Assembly: GCF_028368935.1 (NCBI RefSeq)
Contig: NZ_JAQNDK010000002.1
Coordinates: 1,302,001-1,366,000 of the forward strand
Source of the DNA: Sorangium aterium
Lineage (GTDB): Bacteria; Myxococcota_A; Polyangia; Polyangiales; Polyangiaceae
Direction: 5' to 3'
DNA length: 64,000 nucleotides
The notes below the pieces were generated by a model. The model was not told the origin of the DNA and ran no database searches. It worked only from the letters and a program-made list of their open reading frames with translations. Below, in pieces: positions 1-9,254 of the stretch (positions within the stretch are counted from its first letter, which is position 1; each line of letters begins with the position of its first letter). A program made the position numbers and the translations under genes.

Positions 1-1773
<1,773 letters not shown>

Positions 1774-1777
<4 letters not shown>

Positions 1778-2766
1778 GTCGCTGCTCCGGTGGTCTGGGC
1801 TCCGCGGGGGGCGCCGGCGGAGACGGCCGCGGGGATGGCCTTCAGGTACTCTTCGTTGACCCGGTCGAGGTCCTGCTGGCCGATGCGCTGCCGGAGCAGC
1901 TCCTCGGCCGCGGCGACGGCGTTCTGCACCGCCTCCTGGAGGAGCATGGCGCGCGCCGCCTTGAGCTCCTGCTCGGCGCGGAACTCGGCGTCGCGCCGCA
2001 TCCGGACGCGCCGCTGCTCCGCCTCGGCGAGCACGTGGGCCTTCTCGACCTCCGCCTGCGCCGCGTGCTCGGCCTTGAGCTCCGCGAGCGTCTCCTCGAG
2101 CCGCGTGAGCTTGTCCTCGTAGTCCTCGAGCCGCTGCTCGGCCTCCTGCTTGAGGCGCGACGCGTTGTCGAGCTCCTGCGTGATCGTCTGCTTGCGCTTC
2201 TTGAGCGCCTCCGCGATGGGCTTCCTCCCGAAGCGGACGACGATGAACGCGAGCAGCCCGAAGTTCAGGACCGACGCGAGGAACGGCGGCGGCTCGTTCT
2301 TCGGATCGCAGGGGTTCTGCTCGTTGTTGTAGCGCCAGAGCAGCGCGTTGACGCCGCCCTTCGCGGCCGCCTCGTTGTTCACGCCGATGAGGCCGTGCCA
2401 CCAGTTGACGTGCGGCGGCGGATCCGTCGGGCCGTGCCCGGGGCAGTGCTCCTCCCCGTGGGACGCCGGCTCGGGCGCCGGCGGCGGCGTGGGGCGCCCG
2501 CGGCCGGGCAGGATGCCCGGCTGACGGACCCCGTGGCCCGACGGGAGCTGGCGGCCGCCCGGCCCGAGCGGCCGGCCGGGCTGCATGTCGCGCGGGCGCT
2601 GCGGCATCTGCTGCGAGCCCGGCTGCCCTTCGGCAGGCGACGGGATGGGCGGGTGCCCGGGGGGCAGCGCCGGCTCGGAGCCCGGCTGTTGCGCGAGCGC
2701 GGTGCCGGCGGCGAGCGCCGTGGCCAGGCCGAGCGCGAGCGAGGAGCGGAGGAGCGGCTTCTTCAC
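1774..2766 (-). CDS. atpF: ATP synthase F0 subunit b with secreted-type N-terminal extension
   Basis: A 330-residue b-type peripheral-stalk subunit, about twice the usual length (about 160). Residues 1-25 look like a cleavable signal peptide ([21 protein letters not shown], with an ALA/Q junction near 25). Residues 26-130 are rich in Pro, Gly and His with no recognisable domain. A hydrophobic segment lies at about 161-178, followed by the charged coiled coil (about 190-300) typical of b subunits. Both ends overlap neighbours by 4 nt (2763-2766 with b', 1774-1777 with delta), which fixes the gene in the operon. The order of hydrophobic segments suggests that the Pro-rich part lies outside the cytoplasmic membrane; that is inference. 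Confidence 0.9.
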
Positions 2767-3245
2767 TGGCGCACCTCGCGGCCGAGCATGCTGGCGGCGA
2801 TCTCCGCGGCGAGCGCGGGCTGGGCGGCGGCGAGCTCGCCGCGCATGCGGGCGACCTCGGCCGCGATCTTCGCCTTGCTGTCCTCGAGGATCCGCGCCGT
2901 CTCCGCGCGGGCCTCGGCCATGATCTGCGCCTCGATCTTCGCGGTCTCGGCGCGGAGCCGCTCTCGCTCGATCCCGGCCTCGCGCCGGACCTTCTCGATC
3001 TCGGCCTCGTAGCGGGTGAGCAGCTCGCCGGCGCGCTCGTCCATCTCGCGCGCTTCCCGCTTGGCGCCGTCGGTGCGCCGCTCGCGCTCCTCGAAGACGC
3101 GGAGCAGCGGATCGAACAGGAGCGGCTTGAGCACGACGACGAACGTCGAGAACAGGACGACCTGCGCCAGGAACGTCAGATCGAAGTCGACGGCGATGGG
3201 GCTGGCGCCGGACGCGAGGAGTGGGTGCATTGCGTTCGGGTTCAC
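2763..3245 (-). CDS. ATP synthase F0 subunit b' (second b-type subunit)
   Basis: A 160-residue b/b' subunit with one N-terminal membrane segment (about residues 21-45, around [19 protein letters not shown]) and a long alanine- and glutamate-rich coiled coil. It starts at GTG 3245; an in-frame ATG at 3230 is an alternative, and neither has a clear ribosome binding site. The stop overlaps the start of atpF by 4 nt. Paired b and b' genes imply a heterodimeric stalk, as known in delta-proteobacteria, cyanobacteria and alpha-proteobacteria. No a (atpB) or c (atpE) subunit gene lies upstream, so the membrane rotor genes must be elsewhere. Confidence 0.9.
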   Translation of the reverse strand: MNPNAMHPLLASGASPIAVDFDLTFLAQVVLFSTFVVVLKPLLFDPLLRVFEERERRTDGAKREAREMDERAGELLTRYEAEIEKVRREAGIERERLRAETAKIEAQIMAEARAETARILEDSKAKIAAEVARMRGELAAAQPALAAEIAASMLGREVRQ

Positions 3246-3516
3246 GGGTGCTTGTTCGGCGACGAGGGCGGCGCAGCGCGAGCCGCTCGCTGCCCCACGC
3301 CCCTCGGGGGGGCGATTTCGCGAGCCGGCACTAGCACGTGTCAGTCAAAGCTGGAAGGGTTCTCGCAGGGCGGACGAGCCCCTCTTTAACATCACGTCTC
3401 CTGACGACGCGGCCGCGCGCCGCTCGCGGGTGACGGGCGCCACAGGCTCGTGATCGCACGCTTCGCTAACGGGTGACGGTCGCGCTCCAGGCGTGCGAGC
3501 GCGGGTGATGCTAGCG

Positions 3517-4971
3517 CTACAGGTCCGCGAGCGAGCGCATCATCTCTCCGAGGCCCGCCTCGAGATCGCCCTCGCTGGCGCGCGGCGCCGGCGCGCGCGC
3601 GCCGTCCTCGTCGCGGATGGCCTCGGCGGCGCGCGGATTGCGGAACCAGTCCTCGTCGAAGCGCTCGATCAGGCTGCGCCGATCGCGCGCTGCGAGGAGC
3701 GCCCCGGCGAGCCGGACCGCCGCGCCGGGATCGAGCGCCGGGATGACGCCGGCGAGCGCTCCCGGGATGGGCCCGCCGAGCGCGCGCGCGGTGGTCTCCT
3801 CGAAGCGGTCGCTCCGATCGCGCGAGGCCCGGAGCAGCACGTGCCCGCCTCCGCCCTGGCCGGCGCCGAACACGAGCGCCACGGTCGCGGCGTCGAGGCG
3901 CAGCGAGAGGAGGAGGCTGCGCGCGGTGGCGCGCGCCTGATCGAGCGCGCGGCCCTGGCCGAGCCCGAGCGCGCGGGCGCAGAAGACGGGATCGGCGACG
4001 AGGCCGCCGAACAGCGCGGCGCGGCGCGCCTGCCGGAGATCGAACGGCGCGCGGGAGAGCGCGAACGGCCCGCGCGCTCCACCACCACGCGCGAGCGCCG
4101 CGCCGAAGCGGGCGAGCGCGCGCGCGAACGACGCCGCGCCGAGCGGCCGCGGCAGCGGTCCGAGATCGATCGCGACGCCGTCGGTCAGCTTCGTCGCGCG
4201 GAACAGCTCCTCGATCCACCGCGGGCCGAGCCGCGCTGGCCACCCCGACGCCGCGTCGCGGCCGACGGCGCGCCCGAGCGCGGCGTGCCAGGTCGGCTCG
4301 AGCTCGATCACCGACTCGGTCCGGCGCAGCAGCGCGTCCGCGGCGCCGATCGCCGCGCCGGGAGGGTCGCAGGGGAGCTCGATCGCGCGGAGGCCCTCCT
4401 CCGCGAGCCGCCGCGCCGCCTCGTGCCTCCGCTCGACGAGGACGCGGGCGGCGTCGGCGACCGCGCCGGATCCTCGGGCGAGCGCCTCGGCGAAGATCTG
4501 CCGCCCGGCGCTCGTCGGGTCGGCGAGCAGCCTGAGGCGCGCCTCGTGGGGCGACATCCGCGCCGGCTCGGGCAGGTCGATCGTGACCAGCGGCGCGTGC
4601 CAGGCCGCGGCGAGCCGGACGCGGTCGGCCCAGACGACGCGCTCCAGCGTGAGCGCGCAGACCCAGTCGGCGAGGGGGGCCGCGAGGCCGGTCGGGTCCG
4701 GCGCGGCGGACGGCGTCGGGCTCGCGAGCCCGAGCTCCGCGCCGAGGCCGGGGGTCTTGCCGGTGAGCTCGAGGTAGGTCGTCCGCGAGCTGACGCGCCG
4801 GAAGGGATCGAGCGGGTTCTCGAGCCTGGCCCTCGCCTCGGCGGCGCTCGGGCCGTCCTCGTCGGTGCCGGGCGGCGCCGGACCGCGCCTGACGAGGTCG
4901 CCGAGCGCCGCGCGCCACGCACGCTCCGCGCGGGCGACGTCCCGGTCGAGGCGGATCAGATCGATCTCCAT
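3517..4971 (-). CDS. Unrecognised protein, about 484 residues
   Basis: A long alanine-rich, mostly soluble protein I cannot place in a family. It has no signal peptide, no convincing membrane helix and no metal-binding cluster. Coding is supported by strong third-position GC bias in this frame and by non-repetitive sequence with scattered Trp, His and Phe (WADRVRLAAAWHAPLVTIDL, FDEDWFRNP near the C-terminus). The ATG at 4971 has AGGTG about 5 nt upstream and is preferred over the GTG at 4977. It reads in the same direction as the MiaE-like gene just upstream, 33 nt away, so the two may be co-transcribed. Nothing in the sequence gives a function. Confidence 0.7.
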   Translation of the reverse strand: MEIDLIRLDRDVARAERAWRAALGDLVRRGPAPPGTDEDGPSAAEARARLENPLDPFRRVSSRTTYLELTGKTPGLGAELGLASPTPSAAPDPTGLAAPLADWVCALTLERVVWADRVRLAAAWHAPLVTIDLPEPARMSPHEARLRLLADPTSAGRQIFAEALARGSGAVADAARVLVERRHEAARRLAEEGLRAIELPCDPPGAAIGAADALLRRTESVIELEPTWHAALGRAVGRDAASGWPARLGPRWIEELFRATKLTDGVAIDLGPLPRPLGAASFARALARFGAALARGGGARGPFALSRAPFDLRQARRAALFGGLVADPVFCARALGLGQGRALDQARATARSLLLSLRLDAATVALVFGAGQGGGGHVLLRASRDRSDRFEETTARALGGPIPGALAGVIPALDPGAAVRLAGALLAARDRRSLIERFDEDWFRNPRAAEAIRDEDGARAPAPRASEGDLEAGLGEMMRSLADL

Positions 4972-4978
4972 GTTCACC

Positions 4979-5005
4979 TACGCACGTTACGCACGTTCCG
5001 CATGT
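4979..5005. repeat. Three 9-bp tandem repeats between two genes
   Basis: TACGCACGT, TACGCACGT and TCCGCATGT follow each other directly between the MiaE-like stop and the next gene's start. With only three short units this may be chance or a slippage site; no function is implied. Confidence 0.6.
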
Positions 5006-5601
5006 TACCCGTGCACCGCCGGTGCCGTCCCGAGCCGCCCGGCGATCTCGCCCTCGGCGCGCGCGAGGTCGGCCAGCCGGCTCCGGGCGGCGCCCTCGTC
5101 GCCGGCGACCTCGACGGCGAGGTCGACGAGGGTCCGGTAGTGCCGGGCCTCCGACGCGAAGAGCTCCTCGTAGAGAGGCGCGAGCTCGTGGTCGCGCGCC
5201 GCCAGCCCGTCGGCGAGCAGCCTGAAGCGTTCGCAGGAGCGGGCCTCGATGATCGCGCCGACGAGCAGCCGATCGATGAGCGCTGCCTTCGCGTTGCGCG
5301 CGCAGGTGCTCGTGGCCGCCTTGCGCAGCTCGCTCGCGTAGACGTCGGTCTCCGGCTTGCCGAGCGCGAGGCCGCGCTGCTCGATCACGTCGAGCAGCGC
5401 GCGGAAGTGCCGGAGCTCCTCTTCGGCGAGGTCGACGAGCGCCCGCGCGAGGCGCGGGAGCGACGGCCAGCGCGCGGCGAGGGACAGGGCGTTCGACGCC
5501 GCCTTCATCTCGCAGTGCGCGTGGTCGGTCAGGAGCGCCGGCAGATCGGCGAGCGCCACGTCAGCCCAGCGTGGATCGGTCGGTAGGGTCAGGCACAGCA
5601 C
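5005..5601 (-). CDS. miaE: MiaE-like tRNA-(ms2io6A) hydroxylase
   Basis: A ferritin-like di-iron protein of 198 residues. MiaE hydroxylates the isopentenyl side chain of ms2i6A37 in tRNAs reading UNN codons. The four iron-ligand blocks are visible in order: CEMKA, EEELRHF, IEARSCERF and ASEARHY, giving the E...ExxH...E...ExxH pattern. The start is GTG 5601. A 233-bp gap containing a large inverted repeat separates it from the upstream outer-membrane gene, so it probably has its own promoter. Family assignment is good; the exact hydroxylation target is inferred from the family. Confidence 0.85.
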   Translation of the reverse strand: MLCLTLPTDPRWADVALADLPALLTDHAHCEMKAASNALSLAARWPSLPRLARALVDLAEEELRHFRALLDVIEQRGLALGKPETDVYASELRKAATSTCARNAKAALIDRLLVGAIIEARSCERFRLLADGLAARDHELAPLYEELFASEARHYRTLVDLAVEVAGDEGAARSRLADLARAEGEIAGRLGTAPAVHG

Positions 5602-5710
5602 GCAGGGCCGACCTAGAGCAGGCGCGCCGCGGCGAGAAGGGGGAGCCGGCCCCCGAGGTCGGCGCAGGCGCGCCGATCGGCCGTCGAAGCTCGCTCCGGA
5701 CGCGTCGCAG

Positions 5711-5834
5711 AGCGGCGGTCACCCGCACAGGAGACGGGCCCAGATCGGCGTTTTCGGCGCGCAAGCGCACTCCGGTGCGCTTGCGCACCGAAAACGTCGA
5801 GATGGGCCCGTATCCGAAGCGGGTGACCGCCGCT
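5711..5834. repeat. 124-bp near-palindrome (long hairpin/cruciform)
   Basis: Outer arms are 16 nt and perfect: AGCGGCGGTCACCCGC at 5711-5726 and its reverse complement at 5819-5834. GGGCCC blocks match in the middle of the arms. The inner arms are GTTTTCGG (5750-5757) and GCAAGCGCAC (5761-5770), matched by GTGCGCTTGC (5775-5784) and CCGAAAAC (5788-5795) around a 4-nt loop, TCCG. It starts right after the stop codon (TAG, 5835-5837) of the leftward outer-membrane gene, so it would form at the very end of that transcript. It could be a transcript terminator/stabiliser or a member of a dispersed palindromic repeat family. Confidence 0.9.
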
Positions 5835-6911
5835 CTAGAAGCTGTCGGACGAGCCGCGGGTCAGCCCGCTCGACTCGAGGTGGTACGCGAGCCCGACCAC
5901 GAACGTGGTGGGTCCTCCGCTGGCGAGGGCCCGCCGCACGGTGCCCTCGACGGAGAACTGGGTCCCCACGTAGGCGAGGCCGAGCGACAGCGCGTGCTGG
6001 TCGGCGCCCTGGTCGAAGCGGTAGCCGGCGCGGAGCGGGAAGTGATCGGCGACGAGGTACTCGCCGCCGGCCATGAAGCGGAAGGTGGTGTCGCGGTAAG
6101 AGTTGAGGTCGGCGAGCCCGTCGACCTCGATCGAGAAGTCGGCGGTGCCGAACCCGACGCCGCCGCCGACCGTCGTGGGCAGCAGCCCGTGGTCGGGGTA
6201 GGTGAGGTTCTGTCCGACGACCGCGATGTGCAGGCTGTCGGTCGCCTTGACGGTGAGCCCGGCGTCGAACGTGAACGTGTCGACGAAGGAGTGCCGACCG
6301 ACGAGCTTCCCGTTCTCCCACTCGCGCAGCCCGCCCGAGACGGGGCTGTCGCCGAGGCCGCCTTCACGCAGCGTCCCGTCCTGCGTGATCTTGGCGTAGC
6401 GGCCGGTGAGCCCGGCGAAGACGCGGTCGGTCAAGGGGTAGGCGAGGCCTGCCCGCGCGTCGAGGTACGAGCGCTCGATGCCGCCGTCCATGTCGACGAA
6501 GCCGCCCACGAAGGAGAGCGCCCCGGCGAGCTTGCCGGTGACCGAGTCGACGACGACGCCGCCATAGGCGTGCCGGCCGGCCTCGGGGCTCCCCTGGAAG
6601 AGCCCCTGGAGGTGATAGACGCGGGTCTCCACCATGGCGGACGGGTTGAGGAAGACGGCCGACGTCCCGTTCCCGAGGGCGCGCAGCGCACCCCCGAAGG
6701 CCGCGGCGCGGGGCGTCTCATTCTCGCCGTAGCCATAGGCGAGCTGCGGCGGCAGCTCGTCGGCCGCCGCCGGCCCTGCGGCCGACGCCATCAGGAGCGC
6801 GCCTGCCGCCGAGAGGGCCCTGGCCCGCCCGGCGGCCGCCGCCCGGCGCGACGCCCGCTCCGACCGCTGCGCCAGGAGTGCCCCCCTTGTCAACCGGATC
6901 CCCGACGACAT
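5835..6911 (-). CDS. Outer-membrane beta-barrel protein (FadL/PorV-like)
   Basis: About 358 residues. An N-terminal hydrophobic signal-like stretch (about residues 30-50, ending ASAAGPAAADE) is followed by alternating polar/hydrophobic strands rich in Gly and Tyr. The block NPSAMVETRVYHLQGLF resembles the start of FadL/PorV-type barrels, where an NPA/NPS motif follows the first strand. It ends in Phe, as expected for a BamA-inserted barrel. The start is uncertain: ATG 6911 and GTG 6929 are both possible, and the segment before the signal peptide is unusually Arg-rich. It is monocistronic as far as seen, divergent from dnaA. Substrate unknown. Confidence 0.75.
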   Translation of the reverse strand: MSSGIRLTRGALLAQRSERASRRAAAAGRARALSAAGALLMASAAGPAAADELPPQLAYGYGENETPRAAAFGGALRALGNGTSAVFLNPSAMVETRVYHLQGLFQGSPEAGRHAYGGVVVDSVTGKLAGALSFVGGFVDMDGGIERSYLDARAGLAYPLTDRVFAGLTGRYAKITQDGTLREGGLGDSPVSGGLREWENGKLVGRHSFVDTFTFDAGLTVKATDSLHIAVVGQNLTYPDHGLLPTTVGGGVGFGTADFSIEVDGLADLNSYRDTTFRFMAGGEYLVADHFPLRAGYRFDQGADQHALSLGLAYVGTQFSVEGTVRRALASGGPTTFVVGLAYHLESSGLTRGSSDSF

Positions 6912-7712
6912 CGCCTCGCCATACCGCACACCTGGACCCTGGGGGCAAATTCTTGGCTCCTGAAAACCGGCGCACCTCGGTCGCTCTGTACTGGACGAAC
7001 TCCGCCTTCCTCAGAAAGCTGGAAAAGCCGCCACGTCGAGCCTCTTGACGACGAAATGAGCGGGTTTTGCTCTGCAATCGTGAGCGCGTCGTAAAAATCA
7101 CCGCCCCGCGTCGGGAGTTTTGGCGCCTCGTGTCCGGCAGCCAGAGCTCGGTCGACGCGAAGCCGGCTTCGCAGTGTGTCAGGGACTGAATTTATAACAA
7201 TACTATCGGATACTTGAGCCAAGTTTCGCAGTTGGGGATAGACGCCCGGACTCACCCGGTGCTACCTCCGATTCGTCCTCGGGGCGGTTCCGTGCCGCAC
7301 CGGGTCCTCCAAAGGGTGGCCTCGAAAGGGGCGCTGCGAGTTACCGAGCTCTGTGAGGCGGTACGGGGGACGGCTGTGCCGATCTGTCTTTCAATGCGAT
7401 GGACCTCGACGCGACGGCTGTACCCCCACCTCGATCGACGTGCTCGGCTGCGGCCGGGCCGGGTCCCGGTACAGGAGGGCTGTACTGTCCGCCCGCATTT
7501 TGCGGGGGCATGCGGATGATTCCCCGAGGACGAAGCGGCCGTGGGCGGACTGTTGAAAAGTCGACACGCCCTTCGATTACATTCAGAATAACATAGAGAT
7601 CTCCAGGAGTTAGAGGCGAGTCCTCGCTGTGAGACCTGTGGATAAGTTGGGGGCGACGGTTCTTTCGGTCGCCCCCGAAACCTATTTTCGTGGAGCGGAC
7701 TTCAGAGCAGCG
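6912..7712. other. About 800-bp non-coding region between a divergent gene pair
   Basis: I see no credible gene here. Two short stretches are AT-rich compared with the rest of the window (about 7185-7215 and 7575-7605). A perfect DnaA box lies at 7637-7645. The region should hold the dnaA promoter and the promoter of the outer-membrane gene. It could also be part of a replication origin, but only one perfect DnaA box is visible. Confidence 0.6.
7637..7645 (-). promoter_or_regulatory. DnaA box (TTATCCACA)
   Basis: TGTGGATAA on the plus strand is the exact reverse complement of the consensus DnaA box TTATCCACA. It lies 68 bp upstream of the preferred dnaA ATG, a classic position for autoregulation of dnaA. 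If the GTG at 7629 were the true start the box would be inside the coding sequence. Confidence 0.75.
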
Positions 7713-9128
7713 ATGACGATTCCGAAACACGAGCCGCGCGAGGTCTTCGATCGGGCGATCGAGCATACGCGGGCGCTTTCCCCGGCCACTTTCGATCAGT
7801 GGTTCGGGGGAGTTCAGTTCGATGATCTGACCGACGGCGTGCTGACGCTGCGTGTCCAGAACGAGTTCGTCCTCGAGTGGGTCAGGGACAATTTCCTGCC
7901 GGCGCTCACGGACAAGATCCGAGAGCTCACCGGCTGGTCGGTCCAGGTCGCGTGGACGGTGGATCAGAACCTCGTCTCGCCCATCGCGCAGCGCGTGGAG
8001 CTCACCCCGGTGCGTCCGCGGGCGCTCGTGGTGCGGCCGACCAGCGCGGCGCCGGCGCCGGCGCCCCGCCCCGAGCCGACGCTCCGGCGCGTCCCGTCGA
8101 TGCCGGACGACCTCAACCCGAAGCACACCTTCGCGAGCTTCGTCGTGGGCCCCTCGAACCAGCTGGCGCACGCGGCCGCGATCGCGGCCGCGGGCGGCGG
8201 GGGACGCCGCTACAACCCGCTCTTCATCTGCGGCGGCACGGGGCTCGGCAAGACCCACCTCATGCACGCGATCGCGCACCGCGTCTTCGAGGGCAGGCCG
8301 GACGCGCGGATCATCTACGTCTCGGCCGAGAAGTTCACGAACGACTTCATCACGGCCATCCAGCACCACCGGATGGACGAGTTCCGCACGCGGTACAGGT
8401 CGAGCTGCGACGTGCTGCTCGTCGACGACATCCAGTTCCTGGCCGGACGTGAGCAGACGCAGGAGGAGTTCTTCCACACCTTCAACGCGCTCCACACGCT
8501 CGACCGGCAGATCGTCGTGACGAGCGACAAGTACCCCCAGAACCTCGAGCGCATGGAAGAGCGGCTCGTCTCGCGGTTCTCCTGGGGGCTCGTCGCCGAC
8601 ATCCAGGTGCCGGAGCTCGAGACGCGCGTCGCGATCGTGCGGAACAAGGCGGCGCTCGAGGGTATCGCGCTCACGGACGACGTGGCGCTCTACCTCGCGC
8701 AGATGGTCCGCTCCAACGTCCGCGAGCTCGAGGGGACGCTGATCCGGCTGGCGGCCAAGAGCTCGCTCACGGGCCGCCCCGTCGACCTCCCGTTCGCGCG
8801 CGCCGAGATCACGGCCACGTCGCCGCCGCGCGCGCAGATGATGAGCGTCGAGGACATCCAGCGCGCCGTGTGCCACCACTTCCACCTGCGCTCGATCGAC
8901 CTCACCTCGAAGGACCGCCACAAGAGCGTGGCCTTCGCGCGCCACGTGGCGATGTACCTCTGCAAGCAGCGGCTGAAGTGCAGCTTCCCGGAGATCGGGC
9001 GGGCCTTCGGCAACCGCGATCACACGACGGTGATGAGCGCCGTCCGCAAGATCGAGGCGCAGCGGGACTCGGATCCGCAGGTCCGCGCCCACCTCGAGGC
9101 GCTCGAGAAGAAGCTCGCCGACGAGTGA
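7713..9128 (+). CDS. dnaA: Chromosomal replication initiator DnaA
   Basis: A 471-residue DnaA. Domain I is at about residues 8-90 (LSPATFDQWFGG), then a short Ala/Pro linker (about 108-125). The AAA+ domain carries Walker A GGTGLGKT (about 174-181) and Walker B LLVDDIQFLAG (about 235-245). C-terminal domain IV carries the DNA-binding signature GNRDHTTVMSAVRKIE. The ATG at 7713 places the first residues where domain I normally begins; a GTG 84 nt upstream in frame would add a tail encoding the DnaA box and is less likely. The gene converges on the kinase gene; dnaN is not in this window. Confidence 0.97.
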   Translation: MTIPKHEPREVFDRAIEHTRALSPATFDQWFGGVQFDDLTDGVLTLRVQNEFVLEWVRDNFLPALTDKIRELTGWSVQVAWTVDQNLVSPIAQRVELTPVRPRALVVRPTSAAPAPAPRPEPTLRRVPSMPDDLNPKHTFASFVVGPSNQLAHAAAIAAAGGGGRRYNPLFICGGTGLGKTHLMHAIAHRVFEGRPDARIIYVSAEKFTNDFITAIQHHRMDEFRTRYRSSCDVLLVDDIQFLAGREQTQEEFFHTFNALHTLDRQIVVTSDKYPQNLERMEERLVSRFSWGLVADIQVPELETRVAIVRNKAALEGIALTDDVALYLAQMVRSNVRELEGTLIRLAAKSSLTGRPVDLPFARAEITATSPPRAQMMSVEDIQRAVCHHFHLRSIDLTSKDRHKSVAFARHVAMYLCKQRLKCSFPEIGRAFGNRDHTTVMSAVRKIEAQRDSDPQVRAHLEALEKKLADE

Positions 9129-9209
9129 CCCCCGCGCGCGCGACGCGGAAGGCGCGCGCGGCACGAGAGCGACCTGCCGGCTGACGGGCCCTCTGTCCGC
9201 CGGCGGGCC

Positions 9210-9239
9210 GCTCGTCGCGTGGATCGCCGCGCGACGAGC
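9210..9239. terminator. Hairpin between convergent dnaA and kinase genes
   Basis: GCTCGTCGCG (9210-9219) and CGCGACGAGC (9230-9239) form a perfect 10-bp stem with a 10-nt loop, in the gap between two converging genes. There is no U-tract, so it is at best a factor-independent pause or a bidirectional transcript-end structure. Confidence 0.4.
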
Positions 9240-9254
9240 GACGAGCGCGAGGGG

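Noticed and set aside
3493-5586. A 697-residue plus-strand open frame
   Set aside because: Antisense to the unknown 3517-4971 gene and the MiaE-like gene; no start signal and repetitive Arg/Glu composition.
6890-7519. Short open frames on both strands upstream of dnaA
   Set aside because: They have no ribosome binding sites or domains and cover the dnaA regulatory region.
6912-7712. Replication origin next to dnaA
   Set aside because: Only one perfect DnaA box was seen; kept as a regulatory site and a question, not as an oriC feature.
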